A DNA stretch of 64,000 nt from assembly GCF_004327355.1 (NCBI RefSeq), contig NZ_QJUM01000021.1:47084-111083 (forward strand), given 5' to 3'. Position numbers and translations under genes: made by a program. The DNA comes from Phytopseudomonas dryadis. Lineage in GTDB: Bacteria; Pseudomonadota; Gammaproteobacteria; Pseudomonadales; Pseudomonadaceae. Below are positions 8,852-17,662 of this stretch, piece by piece. The notes beneath the pieces were generated by a model, which was not told the origin of the DNA, made no database searches, and saw only the letters and a program-made list of their open reading frames with translations. Numbering within the stretch: the first letter of the stretch is position 1; every line of letters starts with the position of its first letter.

Positions 8852-10366
8852 CTAGCCCAGGAACAGTTTATAGGCCGGGTTGTCGCTCTCGTCCCAGTAC
8901 GGGTAGCCGATGGCATCCAGCGCCGGCGCCAGCAAGTGGCGCTCGTCCTCCGGCACCTGCAGGGCGGCCAGCACGCGGCCATCGGCGGCGCCATGGTTGC
9001 GGTAGTGGAACAGGGTGATGTTCCAGCGCCCACCGAGCTTGGTGAGGAAGTTGAACAGCGCCCCCGGCCGTTCCGGGAACTCGAAACGGAATACGCACTC
9101 ATCCGGCACCGCCGCGGCATGGCCGCCCACGGTATGGCGGACGTGCAGCTTGGCCAGTTCGTTGTCGGTCAGGTCGATCACCGGGAAGCCCTGGCCACGC
9201 AGGTTCTCCACCAGCGCCCCGCGCGGGTCGTTTTCCGGATGGGTCTGCACGCCGACGAAGATATGCGCCTCGCCATCGCTGTGATAACGGTAGTTGAATT
9301 CGGTGATCTGGCGCTTGCCGATGGCCTCGCAGAAGGCCCTGAAGCTGCCGGGCTTTTCCGGGATGGTGACGGCGATGATCGCCTCGCGCTTCTCGCCCAG
9401 TTCGGCGCGTTCGGCGACGTGGCGCAGGCGGTCGAAGTTGACGTTGGCGCCGGAATCGATGCCGACCAGCACCTGGCCAGTGGCGCCTTCGCGCTCGACG
9501 TACCGCTTGATCCCGGCCACGGCCAGGGCGCCGGCCGGTTCGGTGATGGAGCGGGTGTCGTCGTAGATGTCCTTGATCGCCGCGCAGATCTCGTCGGTGC
9601 TGACGGTGATCACCTCATCGACGCACAGCTTGCAGATATCGAAGGTGTGCTGGCCGATCTGCGCCACCGCCACGCCGTCGGCGAACAGCCCGACCTGGGG
9701 CAGCACCACCCGCTCGCCGGCGGCCAGGGCCTGCTGCAGGCAGTTGGAATCGTCCGGCTCGACGCCGATGACCCGGGTCTCCGGGCGCAGGTATTTGATG
9801 TAGGCGGCGATACCGGCGATCAGCCCGCCACCGCCGACCGGCACGAAGATCGCGTCCAGCGGGCCCTGGTGCTGACGCAGGATTTCCATGGCCACGGTAC
9901 CCTGCCCGGCGATCACGTGCGGATCGTCGTAAGGGTGGATGTACACCAGCCCCTTCTCCTCCACCAGCTTCAGCGAGTGGGCCAGGGCATCGGGGAAGGC
10001 GTCGCCATGCAGCACCACCTTGCCGCCGCGCGAACGCACGCCCTGCACCTTCAGTTCCGGGGTGGTGCGCGGCATCACGATGGTCGCCTTCACCCCCATG
10101 TGCTTGGCCGCCAGGGCCAGGCCCTGGGCATGGTTGCCGGCCGAGGCGGTGACCACACCCCGGGCCAGTTCCTCGGGGCTCAGTTGCGCCAGCTTGTTGT
10201 AGGCGCCGCGAATCTTGAACGAGTAGACCGGCTGCAGATCCTCGCGCTTGAGCAGAATCTGATTGCCCAGGCGTTCGGAAAGTTGGCGAGCGGGTTGCAG
10301 CGGGGTTTCCACGGCAACGTCATAGACACGGGAGGTCAGGGTCTTCTTGACGTACTGTTCGAGCAT
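8852..10366 (-). CDS. ilvA: Threonine ammonia-lyase, biosynthetic (IlvA)
   Basis: 504 residues from MLEQYVKKTLTSRVYDVAVE. Converts threonine to 2-oxobutanoate, the first step of isoleucine synthesis. Seen: PLP lysine Lys51 in YSFKIRGAYN, the PLP phosphate loop VGGGGLIAGIA, and two ACT-like regulatory repeats in the C-terminal third (IPEKPGSFRAFCEAIGK and FPERPGALFNFLTKLGG), the full-length allosteric form. An upstream GTG at 10390 has AAGG in front and would add 8 residues. Divergent from rpiA. Confidence 0.95.
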   Translation of the reverse strand: MLEQYVKKTLTSRVYDVAVETPLQPARQLSERLGNQILLKREDLQPVYSFKIRGAYNKLAQLSPEELARGVVTASAGNHAQGLALAAKHMGVKATIVMPRTTPELKVQGVRSRGGKVVLHGDAFPDALAHSLKLVEEKGLVYIHPYDDPHVIAGQGTVAMEILRQHQGPLDAIFVPVGGGGLIAGIAAYIKYLRPETRVIGVEPDDSNCLQQALAAGERVVLPQVGLFADGVAVAQIGQHTFDICKLCVDEVITVSTDEICAAIKDIYDDTRSITEPAGALAVAGIKRYVEREGATGQVLVGIDSGANVNFDRLRHVAERAELGEKREAIIAVTIPEKPGSFRAFCEAIGKRQITEFNYRYHSDGEAHIFVGVQTHPENDPRGALVENLRGQGFPVIDLTDNELAKLHVRHTVGGHAAAVPDECVFRFEFPERPGALFNFLTKLGGRWNITLFHYRNHGAADGRVLAALQVPEDERHLLAPALDAIGYPYWDESDNPAYKLFLG

Positions 10367-10433
10367 GGCTGGCATCGCAGGCGGCTTCACGGGGAACCTT
10401 GGAGTCTAACCCAGGGATCTGCCGAGCGACCAT

Positions 10434-10462
10434 ACGAATTCCGGGGTTTTGCCGGCTATAAT
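10434..10462 (+). promoter_or_regulatory. Probable sigma-70 promoter of rpiA
   Basis: Perfect TATAAT at 10457-10462 in the ilvA-rpiA divergent gap, 38 nt before the rpiA ATG. The -35 at the expected spacing (about 10434-10439, ACGAAT) is poor. Confidence 0.5.
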
Positions 10463-10500
10463 GGCCGCTCCGCTTCCCCACTCGCTCTCGTGGAACCCGC

Positions 10501-11172
10501 ATGACCCAGGATCAGCTCAAACAAGCCGTGGCCCAGGCCGCCGTCGACTTCATCCTCCCCAAGCTCGACGCCAGGAGCGTCATCGGGGTCGGCACCGGCT
10601 CCACGGCCAACTGCTTCATCGATGCCCTGGCCCGGCACAAGATGGAGTTCGACGGCGCCGTGGCCAGTTCCGAAGCCACTGCCGCACGCCTCAAGGGGCA
10701 CGGCATCCCGGTCTATGAACTGAATACCGTCAGCGACCTGGAGTTCTACGTCGACGGCGCCGACGAGAGCGACGAACGCCTGCACCTGATCAAGGGCGGT
10801 GGCGCGGCCCTGACCCGCGAGAAGATCGTCGCCGCGGTGGCGCGCACCTTCATCTGCATCGCCGACGGCAGCAAGCTGGTCCCGGTGCTCGGCGCCTTCC
10901 CGCTGCCGGTGGAAGTGATCCCCATGGCCCGCAGCCATGTGGCCCGCGAGCTGGTCAAGCTGGGCGGCGACCCGGTGTATCGCGAAGGCGTGCTGACCGA
11001 TAACGGCAACGTCATCCTCGACGTGCACAACCTGTCCATCGTCGATCCGGTGAAACTGGAAAGCGCCATCAACGCCATCGTCGGCGTGGTCACCAACGGC
11101 CTGTTCGCCGCCCGCCCGGCCGACCTGCTGCTGCTGGGCACTGCCGAGGGCGTGAAGACGCTGCAGCGCTGA
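10501..11172 (+). CDS. rpiA: Ribose-5-phosphate isomerase A
   Basis: 223 residues. Interconverts ribose-5-phosphate and ribulose-5-phosphate in the pentose phosphate pathway. All RpiA motifs are present: GVGTGSTANCFIDAL (substrate loop), YVDGADESD (catalytic Asp) and KGGGAALTREKI. Followed within 20 nt by a strong hairpin terminator. Confidence 0.98.
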   Translation: MTQDQLKQAVAQAAVDFILPKLDARSVIGVGTGSTANCFIDALARHKMEFDGAVASSEATAARLKGHGIPVYELNTVSDLEFYVDGADESDERLHLIKGGGAALTREKIVAAVARTFICIADGSKLVPVLGAFPLPVEVIPMARSHVARELVKLGGDPVYREGVLTDNGNVILDVHNLSIVDPVKLESAINAIVGVVTNGLFAARPADLLLLGTAEGVKTLQR

Positions 11173-11190
11173 ATATCGCAGGCGTTACCG

Positions 11191-11223
11191 AAAAGGCCGA
11201 GTGAGCAGTCACTCGGCCTTTTT
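11191..11223. terminator. Bidirectional Rho-independent terminator (rpiA / SdiA-regulated gene)
   Basis: AAAAGGCCGAGTGA-GCAG-TCACTCGGCCTTTTT: 11-bp GC-rich stem with A-run and T-run on either side, so it can act on both strands. The stop codon of the convergent minus-strand gene (11209-11211) lies inside the hairpin. Confidence 0.9.
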
Positions 11224-12123
11224 GCTGAAGGTGTAAAAGAGATTGGGCTCGCTGATCATGTAGATCACGCCATTCTCGTCCATGGCGATGCCCTCGGCCT
11301 GAGGAACGGACTCCTTGAGCCCCTGTTGCCCGCCGATCAGCGACAGACTGCTGACCGCTTCGCCCTTGGCATCGAGTTCCACCAGCAGGCGTGAGTCGTC
11401 GGACAGCGCCAGCAGATGCCCGCTGCGCGCGTCGTACTGCAGGCTGGACAGATCGCGCAGGAAAAGCCCGGCATCGCGCTCACGGTCATCGCTGATACGG
11501 ATCACCGAAGGCGTACCCGGTTCGACATGGGGAAAACCGTGCACTTCGTAGATGCGCAGCGGGTCACGCTCCTTGGCCACGAACAGGCGCTTGCCGGCCA
11601 GGTCATAGGCCAGGCCCTCGAAGCCCCTGTTCTTGGCTTCCATCTCCAGCCCCAGCGACAGCTGCTGGCCATCGGCGGCATCGATCCGCGTGGTGGCGTC
11701 GTCGATACGCACCTCGACCAGGCGCTGCGGGCGCTCGTCGGCGATCACGAAGAGGCCGGGCGCGATGTACTCCACCGCCTCGGGATCGCCGAAGCCGACC
11801 AGTTCGATCTGGCGCAGCACCTTGCCCTCGAGTGACAGCTCGATCAACCGCGAATGCTGGTTGGTGAGGGTGAACAGGCTCTTGCGCAGCGGGTCGTAGG
11901 TCAGCGCCGAGACATCGTCGTCCAGGCCTTCGATCACCTGGGCCTCGCGCACCACCCGATAATCGTCGAGCCAGAGCGTCTTGGCCGGTGCCTCATCCGG
12001 TTGCCGCACATTGAACCAGGCCCGCTCGAACACCCGGTACTCCTGCCCCCAGAGCGCCAGCAGCAACGCCGCGACGAGGACGAACAGCACAAGGAATGCC
12101 TTGAAGGAAAACAGTCGACGCAT
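11209..12123 (-). CDS. SdiA-regulated domain protein (YjiK family), copy 1
   Basis: 304 residues. One N-terminal membrane helix (about 8-25, LFSFKAFLVLFVLVAALLLA) followed by a periplasmic beta-propeller-like domain: DDDVSALTYDP, GFGDPEAVEYI, NRGFEGLAYD, FVAKERDPLRIYEV and QAEGIAMDENGVIYMISEPN are the PF06977-type repeats. Function unknown; the E. coli relative is YjiK. Paralogue of the next gene on the same strand (12521-13441); the two share most motifs and part of the upstream sequence. Confidence 0.88.
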   Translation of the reverse strand: MRRLFSFKAFLVLFVLVAALLLALWGQEYRVFERAWFNVRQPDEAPAKTLWLDDYRVVREAQVIEGLDDDVSALTYDPLRKSLFTLTNQHSRLIELSLEGKVLRQIELVGFGDPEAVEYIAPGLFVIADERPQRLVEVRIDDATTRIDAADGQQLSLGLEMEAKNRGFEGLAYDLAGKRLFVAKERDPLRIYEVHGFPHVEPGTPSVIRISDDRERDAGLFLRDLSSLQYDARSGHLLALSDDSRLLVELDAKGEAVSSLSLIGGQQGLKESVPQAEGIAMDENGVIYMISEPNLFYTFSKKAE

Positions 12124-12520
12124 ACCCGTTCACATGTCCATCAGCGGAAACGACAAGGCCGCACTGAAGCAGCCGCAAGCTGCAGGCCACGAGCGGCAAG
12201 CAAAAGCTCGCTTCGCCATGTGCCGCGTCATACCTGCGGCCCGAACCATACCATAGGCACGACGCCCAGCCTCCGGCTTGTAGCTGTTCTCCGCCAGGGC
12301 AATCGCGCCATGGCATCATTGTGTGAAAGACACTCGATGAAAAGCGCTGGAGGCTGGAGGGCTGAACGAGAAACCTCTGTTTTCCTGTGTGCTCGGGCTG
12401 CTTTCGTTAAGCTTCCAGCCTTCCAGCGCTGTTTTCTGCTCTTCGAGCGCATAGCGCAATTGCCCTGTATTCTCCACCCAGGTGTCCCCTGGCGGTGAAC
12501 GACGGGGCTCGAAGCCAGGC
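12124..12520. other. Intergenic region between the two SdiA-regulated paralogues
   Basis: 397 bp without a credible gene. Holds a CAAGC-type repeat near 12165-12215, a palindromic element at 12343-12430, and, next to the copy 1 start, a stretch (about 12131-12164) matching the sequence just upstream of copy 2 (13448-13481), so the duplication included some 5' DNA. Confidence 0.6.
12343..12430. repeat. 88-bp palindromic element related to the 97-bp repeat
   Basis: Ends are imperfect inverted repeats of about 25 bp: AGCGCTGGAGGCTGGAGGGC at the left and the complement of AGCTTCCAGCCTTCCAGCGC at the right. The left end resembles the 97-bp repeats at 3099 and 63733. Confidence 0.75.
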
Positions 12521-13441
12521 TCAATCCGCTTTGCCGTCCTTGCTGAAGACATAGAAAAGATTGGGCTCGCTGGTCAGGTAGAGCACGCCCCGATCATCCA
12601 TGGTGATGCCTTCGGCCTGGGGCACCGAGGCCTTGAGCCCCTGCTGCCCCTGCAACAGCGACAGGCTGCTGATCGGCTTGCCGTCCTCGCCCAGTTCGAC
12701 GACCAGGCGCGACTCGTCCGACAACGCCAGCAAGTGGCCGGTGCGGTTGTCGTAATGCAGGCTGGAGAGATCGCGCACGAAGATGCCCGCATCGCGCTTG
12801 CGGTCATCGCGGATCTGCACCGGGTTCGGCGTGGCCGGGTCGAGATTGGGAAAACCGTGCACCTCGTAGATCCGCATGGGATCACGCTCCTTGGCCACGA
12901 ACAGGCGCTGCCCGGTCAGGTCGTAGGCCAGGCCCTCGAAGCCCTTGTTCCTGGTGCCCATTTCCAGGCCCAGCGACATCTGCTGACCATCGGCGGCATC
13001 GATCGACGTGGTGGCGTCGTCGACGCGCACCTTGACCAGGCGCTGCGCACGCTCGTCGGCGATCACGAAACGCCCGGGCGCCACATATTCCACCGCCTCG
13101 GGGTCACCGAAACCGACCAGTTCGATCGTGCGCAGCACCTTGCCGTCGAGGGACAACTCGATCAGCTTGGGATGCTTGTTGGTCACGGTGAACAGGCTCT
13201 TGCGATCCGGATCGTAGCTCAGCGCCGAGACGTCATCCTCCAGCCCTTCGATGCGCTGCGCCTCGATCACGACCCTATAGTCGTTGAGCCAAAGCGAGTG
13301 GGATGGAGCCTCGGCAGGCCGGCTGACGTTGAACCATACACGCTCGAACAGGCGGAACTGCTGGCTGGTGGCGGTCAGCGCCGCCAACAGGGCAAGCATC
13401 AACAGCAGGAATAATCCTTTGATTGAAATCAGACGAGGCAT
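12521..13441 (-). CDS. SdiA-regulated domain protein (YjiK family), copy 2
   Basis: 306 residues, close paralogue of the 11209-12123 product with the same order of motifs: membrane anchor (about 8-25), EDDVSALSYDPDRKSLF, GFGDPEAVEYVAPG, KGFEGLAYDLTGQRLFVAKE, QAEGITMDDRGVLYLTSEPN. Best explained by tandem duplication followed by divergence. Downstream of the carO-like gene on the same strand, with 96 nt between. Confidence 0.88.
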   Translation of the reverse strand: MPRLISIKGLFLLLMLALLAALTATSQQFRLFERVWFNVSRPAEAPSHSLWLNDYRVVIEAQRIEGLEDDVSALSYDPDRKSLFTVTNKHPKLIELSLDGKVLRTIELVGFGDPEAVEYVAPGRFVIADERAQRLVKVRVDDATTSIDAADGQQMSLGLEMGTRNKGFEGLAYDLTGQRLFVAKERDPMRIYEVHGFPNLDPATPNPVQIRDDRKRDAGIFVRDLSSLHYDNRTGHLLALSDESRLVVELGEDGKPISSLSLLQGQQGLKASVPQAEGITMDDRGVLYLTSEPNLFYVFSKDGKAD

Positions 13442-13537
13442 GGTGCTTCACATATCCATCGGCAAAAACGACAACGCCGCCCCCCGGTTTTCCGAGAGGC
13501 GGCCATTCAGTGCAGGGGTGGACGCCAACGGCGCGCC

Positions 13538-13885
13538 TTATTTCACCAGTTCGACGATATCGACATCGATTTCGCGGCTGGTCAGATCCTTGTCGACTTC
13601 ACCGGTGAGCTTGACGGTGGCTTTCTCGGAGATGGCGTGTGGCGGCCAGTCTTCGTCGTCGATTTCGACGTGGATGGTACCGGTGGCATCCTTGAACTCA
13701 TAGAGCTCGTCCTGCAGGCGCTTGACGATCTGGCCCTGCAATACCACCGGGGTGTCGTCGCCGGCTTTCAGCGCCTGCTCGACAGTGGTGACCTGGGCGA
13801 CCTGGCCTGGCCCGGTATAGCCGGCGGCCATGGCAACGGAAGAGAACAGCGGAACGAGCAGCAGTGCGAGTGCGGGAGCTTTCAT
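13538..13885 (-). CDS. carO: BOF-family periplasmic OB-fold protein (CarO/YgiW-like)
   Basis: 115 residues with a cleavable signal peptide (about 1-20, ending AMA). The mature part GYTGPGQVAQVTTVEQAL...QIVKRLQDELYEFKDATGTIHVEID...LTGEVDKDLTSREIDVDIVELVK is the BOF (bacterial OB-fold) family. The P. aeruginosa relative CarO is induced by calcium through the CarSR two-component system; E. coli YgiW is linked to QseBC/PreAB. Three CTTAA repeats 11 bp apart lie 61-87 bp upstream, fitting control by an OmpR-family regulator. Confidence 0.85.
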   Translation of the reverse strand: MKAPALALLLVPLFSSVAMAAGYTGPGQVAQVTTVEQALKAGDDTPVVLQGQIVKRLQDELYEFKDATGTIHVEIDDEDWPPHAISEKATVKLTGEVDKDLTSREIDVDIVELVK

Positions 13886-13945
13886 GGAGATGACCCTTGA
13901 TCAGTAGATGACGGGGTCAGGTTAAGTCCCGGAGCTGAAGCCAGG

Positions 13946-13972
13946 CTTAAAGCCGGCTTAAGCCAAGCTTAA
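13946..13972 (-). promoter_or_regulatory. Triple CTTAA direct repeat, 11-bp spacing, upstream of carO-like gene
   Basis: CTTAA (TTAAG on the gene's strand) at 13946-13950, 13957-13961 and 13968-13972, exactly 11 bp apart; a related GTTAAG is at 13921-13926. One-helical-turn direct repeats are typical OmpR/PhoB-family operators, and CTTAA-containing boxes are used by QseB/PmrA-type regulators. Assignment to a regulator is inference. Confidence 0.55.
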
Positions 13973-13975
13973 AGA

Positions 13976-14063
13976 GCAGCTACAAGCCACAAGCTTCAAG
14001 CCGAGCACAAGCGCGGTCCGCCCTGCTCTCTACTTGCAGCTTGAGGCTTGCAGCTTGCCGCTT
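13976..14063. repeat. CAAGC/GCTTG-type palindromic repeat
   Basis: Cluster of CAAGCTTCAAG and TTGCAGCTTGAGGCTTGCAG runs forming an imperfect inverted repeat right after the FAH-family gene stop. Similar sequence occurs near 352-430, 12165-12215 and 14742-14822. Confidence 0.6.
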
Positions 14064-14727
14064 AAAGGACCCGACTGGCGAAGCTGGAATGGCCGACCAG
14101 CTCCAGCACCAGCTCGTCGCCCTTGTTCAGCGGCCCGACGCCAACCGGGGTGCCGGTGAGGATCACATCGCCCGGCTGCAGGTTGAAGTGGCCACTGATG
14201 TGCTGGATCACCGGCACGATGGGGTTGAGCATGTCGGCACTGCTGCCGTCCTGACGCACTTCGCCGTTGATCGACAGGCGGATGCCGATGGCGGTCAGGT
14301 CTTCCACGGCATCGCCCGGCACGAAGGGCGCCAGCACGCAGGCGCCGTCGAAGGACTTGGCGGTTTCCCAGGGATAGCCCTTTTCCTTGAGCTTGCTCTG
14401 CAGGTCGCGCAGGGTCAGGTCCAGGGCCGGGGCGAAACCGGAAATGGCATCAAGCACTTCTTCGCGATTGGGCGTGCGCGACAGCGGCTTGCCGATCAGC
14501 ACGGCGATCTCGGCTTCGTAGTGCACCGGGCCACGGTCGTCGGGAATGGCGAAGCCCCCTTCGATCGGCACCACGCAGCTACCCGGCTTGATGAACAGCA
14601 GCGGCTCGCTGGGCACCGGGTTGTTGAGCTCCCTGGCGTGCTCGGCGTAGTTGCGACCGATGCAGACCACCTTGCCCAGGGGAAAGTGGATATGGGTACC
14701 GTCGATGTACTGATGCTGATAGCTCAT
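14062..14727 (-). CDS. Fumarylacetoacetate hydrolase (FAH) family protein
   Basis: 221 residues, the size of short FAH-superfamily hydrolases/decarboxylases. Seen: CIGRNYAEHARELNN, LLFIKPGSCVV, and the metal-binding HYEAEIAVLIG, then DVILTGTPVGVGPL. Members hydrolyse C-C bonds of 2,4-diketo acids or decarboxylate oxaloacetate; the substrate is not determinable here. Lies behind the D-2-hydroxyglutarate dehydrogenase gene with 97 nt between. Confidence 0.88.
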   Translation of the reverse strand: MSYQHQYIDGTHIHFPLGKVVCIGRNYAEHARELNNPVPSEPLLFIKPGSCVVPIEGGFAIPDDRGPVHYEAEIAVLIGKPLSRTPNREEVLDAISGFAPALDLTLRDLQSKLKEKGYPWETAKSFDGACVLAPFVPGDAVEDLTAIGIRLSINGEVRQDGSSADMLNPIVPVIQHISGHFNLQPGDVILTGTPVGVGPLNKGDELVLELVGHSSFASRVL

Positions 14728-14824
14728 AGGATTCCTCCGGAAGCGGCAAGCCGCAAGAAAAAGCAGGGAGCGCGCTCGCTTGCAGCGTGTGGGGGGCGGC
14801 CATCCGCCTTGAAGCTTGGCGCTT

Positions 14825-16216
14825 TCAATTGAAAATCTTGCCGGGATTCATGATGCCGTTGGGGTCGAACACCGCCTTGATCGCCTTCATATAGGCGATC
14901 TCGGCCTCGCTGCGGCTGTAACCCAGGTAATCGCGCTTGGTCATGCCCACGCCGTGTTCGGCGGAAATCGACCCGTTGTAACGCTGCACGGTCTCGAAGA
15001 CCCAGGTATTCACGGTCGCGCACTTGGCGAAGAACTCCTCCTTCGGCAGCGCCTCGGGCTTGAGGATGTTCAGGTGCAGGTTGCCATCGCCGATGTGGCC
15101 GTACCACAGCACTTCGAAGTCCGGGTAGCTGCGCTCGACGATGGCATCGATGTCGCGCAGGAACGCCGGCACCCGGGAGACGGTGACGGAGATGTCGTTC
15201 TTGTAGGGCGTCCAGTGCGAGATGGTTTCGGAAATGTCCTCGCGCAGGCGCCACAGGTTGCGCAGCTGCTGTTCGCTCTGGCTCATCACGCCATCGACCA
15301 CCCAGCCCTGCTCGACGCAGTGCTCGAAGGTGGCCAGGGCGTCGTTGGCGATCTCCTCGGTGCTGGCCTCGAATTCGAGCAGCGCATAGAAGGGGCACTC
15401 GGTTTCGAACGGCGCCGGGATGTCGCCGCGGGCGAGGATCTTGGCCAGGGCCTTGTCGGAGAAGAACTCGAAGGCGGTCAGATCCAGCTTGCCCTGGAAG
15501 GCATGCAGCACCGGCATGATGGAATCGAAGTCCGGCGTGCCGAGCACCATGGCGGTGAGGTTCTTCGGCGCACGATCCAGGCGCATGGTCGCCTCGACCA
15601 CGAAGCCCAGGGTGCCTTCGGCGCCGATGAACAGGTGGCGCAGGTCATAGCCGGTGGCGTTCTTGATCAGATCCTTGTTCAGCTCCAGCAGCTCGCCGGT
15701 ACCGGTGACCACCTTGAGGCCGGCCACCCAGTTGCGGGTCATGCCGTAGCGAATGACCTTGATGCCGCCGGCATTGGTGCCGATGTTGCCGCCGACCTGG
15801 CTGGAACCGGCCGAGGCGAAATCCACCGGGTAGTACAGGCCCTTGTCTTCGGCGAACTGCTGCAACTGCTCGGTGATGACGCCGGGCTGGCAGACCACGC
15901 TGCGATCGACGGCGTTGAAATCGACGATCTGGTTCATGTAATCGAAGGCCACCACCACCTCGCCGTTGGCCGCTACCGCGGCGGCCGACAGGCCGGTACG
16001 GCCACCCGACGGCACCAGCGCGACCTTGTGCGCGTTGGCCCAGCGCACGATGGACTGCACCTGTTCGATGCTCTTGGGAAAGACGATGGCACTGGGCGCC
16101 GGCGCATAGTGCTTGGTCCAGTCCTTGCCGTAGGTCTCCAGCGACGCGGCGTCGGTCAGCACCTTACCGGGCTCGACCAGGGTTTTGAGTTCTTCAATCG
16201 GCAGGTGATCGCTCAT
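14825..16216 (-). CDS. D-2-hydroxyglutarate dehydrogenase (FAD-binding oxidase)
   Basis: 463 residues from MSDHLPIEELKTLVEPGKVL; a GAGAG ribosome-binding site is 6 nt upstream. An upstream ATG at 16237 would add 7 residues. Seen: FAD-binding VPSGGRTGLSAAAVA, GGNIGTNAGGIKVIRYG, and the C-terminal GHIGDGNLHLN and SAEHGVGMTKR of the FAD-linked oxidase family. Oxidises D-2-hydroxyglutarate to 2-oxoglutarate. Divergent from serA; in Pseudomonas the SerA side reaction makes D-2-hydroxyglutarate and this enzyme removes it, driving serine synthesis. Family assignment is firm; the exact substrate rests on the serA context. Confidence 0.9.
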   Translation of the reverse strand: MSDHLPIEELKTLVEPGKVLTDAASLETYGKDWTKHYAPAPSAIVFPKSIEQVQSIVRWANAHKVALVPSGGRTGLSAAAVAANGEVVVAFDYMNQIVDFNAVDRSVVCQPGVITEQLQQFAEDKGLYYPVDFASAGSSQVGGNIGTNAGGIKVIRYGMTRNWVAGLKVVTGTGELLELNKDLIKNATGYDLRHLFIGAEGTLGFVVEATMRLDRAPKNLTAMVLGTPDFDSIMPVLHAFQGKLDLTAFEFFSDKALAKILARGDIPAPFETECPFYALLEFEASTEEIANDALATFEHCVEQGWVVDGVMSQSEQQLRNLWRLREDISETISHWTPYKNDISVTVSRVPAFLRDIDAIVERSYPDFEVLWYGHIGDGNLHLNILKPEALPKEEFFAKCATVNTWVFETVQRYNGSISAEHGVGMTKRDYLGYSRSEAEIAYMKAIKAVFDPNGIMNPGKIFN

Positions 16217-16399
16217 TTCAACTCTCGAAACATTCATGGTCGCCCTGAGAACCGTTCAGGTCGCAACCGAGCAAGGAAAAGGGAAGCCATGCTAGCATAC
16301 GCACCCCGCAAAGCATGCTTCGCAGCGATCTCCGGGCCCGTCGGCGCCAGCGCCGATGCTTCTCCTGACACTTAATTTAGTGGGACAACAGGTACTCCG

Positions 16400-17629
16400 A
16401 TGAGCACGACCTCTCTCGACAAGAGCAAGATCAAGTTCCTTCTTCTCGAAGGCGTCCACCAGAACGCGGTGGACACCCTGAAGGCCTCCGGCTACACCAA
16501 CATCGAGTACCTCAAGACCGCGCTGTCCGGTGACGAGCTGAAGAAAAAGATCGCCGACGCCCATTTCATCGGTATCCGTTCGCGCACCCAGCTCACCGAG
16601 GATGTCTTCGACTGCGCCAGGAAGCTGGTGGCGGTCGGTTGCTTCTGCATCGGCACCAACCAGGTCGACCTCAACGCGGCCCGCGAGCGCGGCATCGCGG
16701 TGTTCAACGCGCCCTACTCCAACACCCGCTCGGTGGCCGAGCTGGTGCTGGCCCAGGCCATCCTGCTGCTGCGCGGCATTCCCGAGAAGAACGCCTCCTG
16801 CCACCGCGGCGGCTGGATCAAGTCGGCGGCCAATTCCTTCGAGATCCGCGGCAAGAAGCTGGGCATCGTCGGCTACGGCTCCATCGGCACCCAGCTTTCG
16901 GTGCTCGCCGAAGCCCTGGGCATGCAGGTGTTCTTCTATGACACAGTGACCAAGCTGCCGCTGGGCAATGCCACGCAGATCGGCAAGCTGCACGACCTGC
17001 TGGGCCTGTGCGACATCGTTTCGCTGCACGTGCCGGAACTGCCGTCCACCCAGTGGATGATCGGCGAGAAGGAAATCCGCGCGATGAAGAAAGGCGGCAT
17101 CCTGATCAACGCCGCCCGCGGTACCGTGGTCGAGCTCGATCATCTGGCCGCCGCGATCAAGGACGAGCACCTGATCGGCGCCGCCATCGACGTGTTCCCG
17201 GTCGAGCCACGCTCCAACGACGAGGAATTCGAAAGCCCGCTGCGCGGCCTGGACCGGGTGATCCTGACCCCGCACATCGGCGGCTCGACCGCCGAGGCGC
17301 AGGCCAACATCGGTCTGGAAGTGGCCGAGAAGCTGGTCAAGTACAGCGACAACGGCACCTCGGTGTCCTCGGTCAACTTCCCCGAAGTGGCCCTGCCGGC
17401 GCATGCGGGCAAGCACCGCCTGCTGCACATCCACGCCAACATCCCGGGCGTGATGAGCGAGATCAACAAGGTGTTCGCCGACAACGGCATCAACATCTCC
17501 GGTCAGTACCTGCAGACCAACGAGAAGGTCGGCTACGTGGTCATCGACGTCGATGCCGAGTACTCCGACCTGGCCCTGGAAAAGCTGCAGCAGGTCAACG
17601 GCACCATCCGTAGCCGCGTGCTGTTCTAG
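16400..17629 (+). CDS. serA: D-3-phosphoglycerate dehydrogenase
   Basis: 409 residues, the E. coli-type length. First committed step of serine synthesis. Seen: NAD-binding LGIVGYGSIGTQLS, GILINAARGTVVE with the active-site Arg region nearby, catalytic His in ILTPHIGGSTAEAQ, and a C-terminal ACT domain (about 335-409; HANIPGVMSEINKVFADNGI) for serine feedback. Divergent from D-2-hydroxyglutarate dehydrogenase, which recycles its by-product. Confidence 0.97.
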   Translation: MSTTSLDKSKIKFLLLEGVHQNAVDTLKASGYTNIEYLKTALSGDELKKKIADAHFIGIRSRTQLTEDVFDCARKLVAVGCFCIGTNQVDLNAARERGIAVFNAPYSNTRSVAELVLAQAILLLRGIPEKNASCHRGGWIKSAANSFEIRGKKLGIVGYGSIGTQLSVLAEALGMQVFFYDTVTKLPLGNATQIGKLHDLLGLCDIVSLHVPELPSTQWMIGEKEIRAMKKGGILINAARGTVVELDHLAAAIKDEHLIGAAIDVFPVEPRSNDEEFESPLRGLDRVILTPHIGGSTAEAQANIGLEVAEKLVKYSDNGTSVSSVNFPEVALPAHAGKHRLLHIHANIPGVMSEINKVFADNGINISGQYLQTNEKVGYVVIDVDAEYSDLALEKLQQVNGTIRSRVLF

Positions 17630-17630
17630 C

Positions 17631-17658
17631 AGGCCGCCGCGGCGAAGAAGGGCGGCCT
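17631..17658 (+). terminator. Hairpin after serA
   Basis: AGGCCGCC (17631-17638) pairs with GGCGGCCT (17651-17658) one base after the serA stop. No T-run follows: a MITE-like element begins 4 nt later and may have displaced it. Confidence 0.45.
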
Positions 17659-17662
17659 CGAC

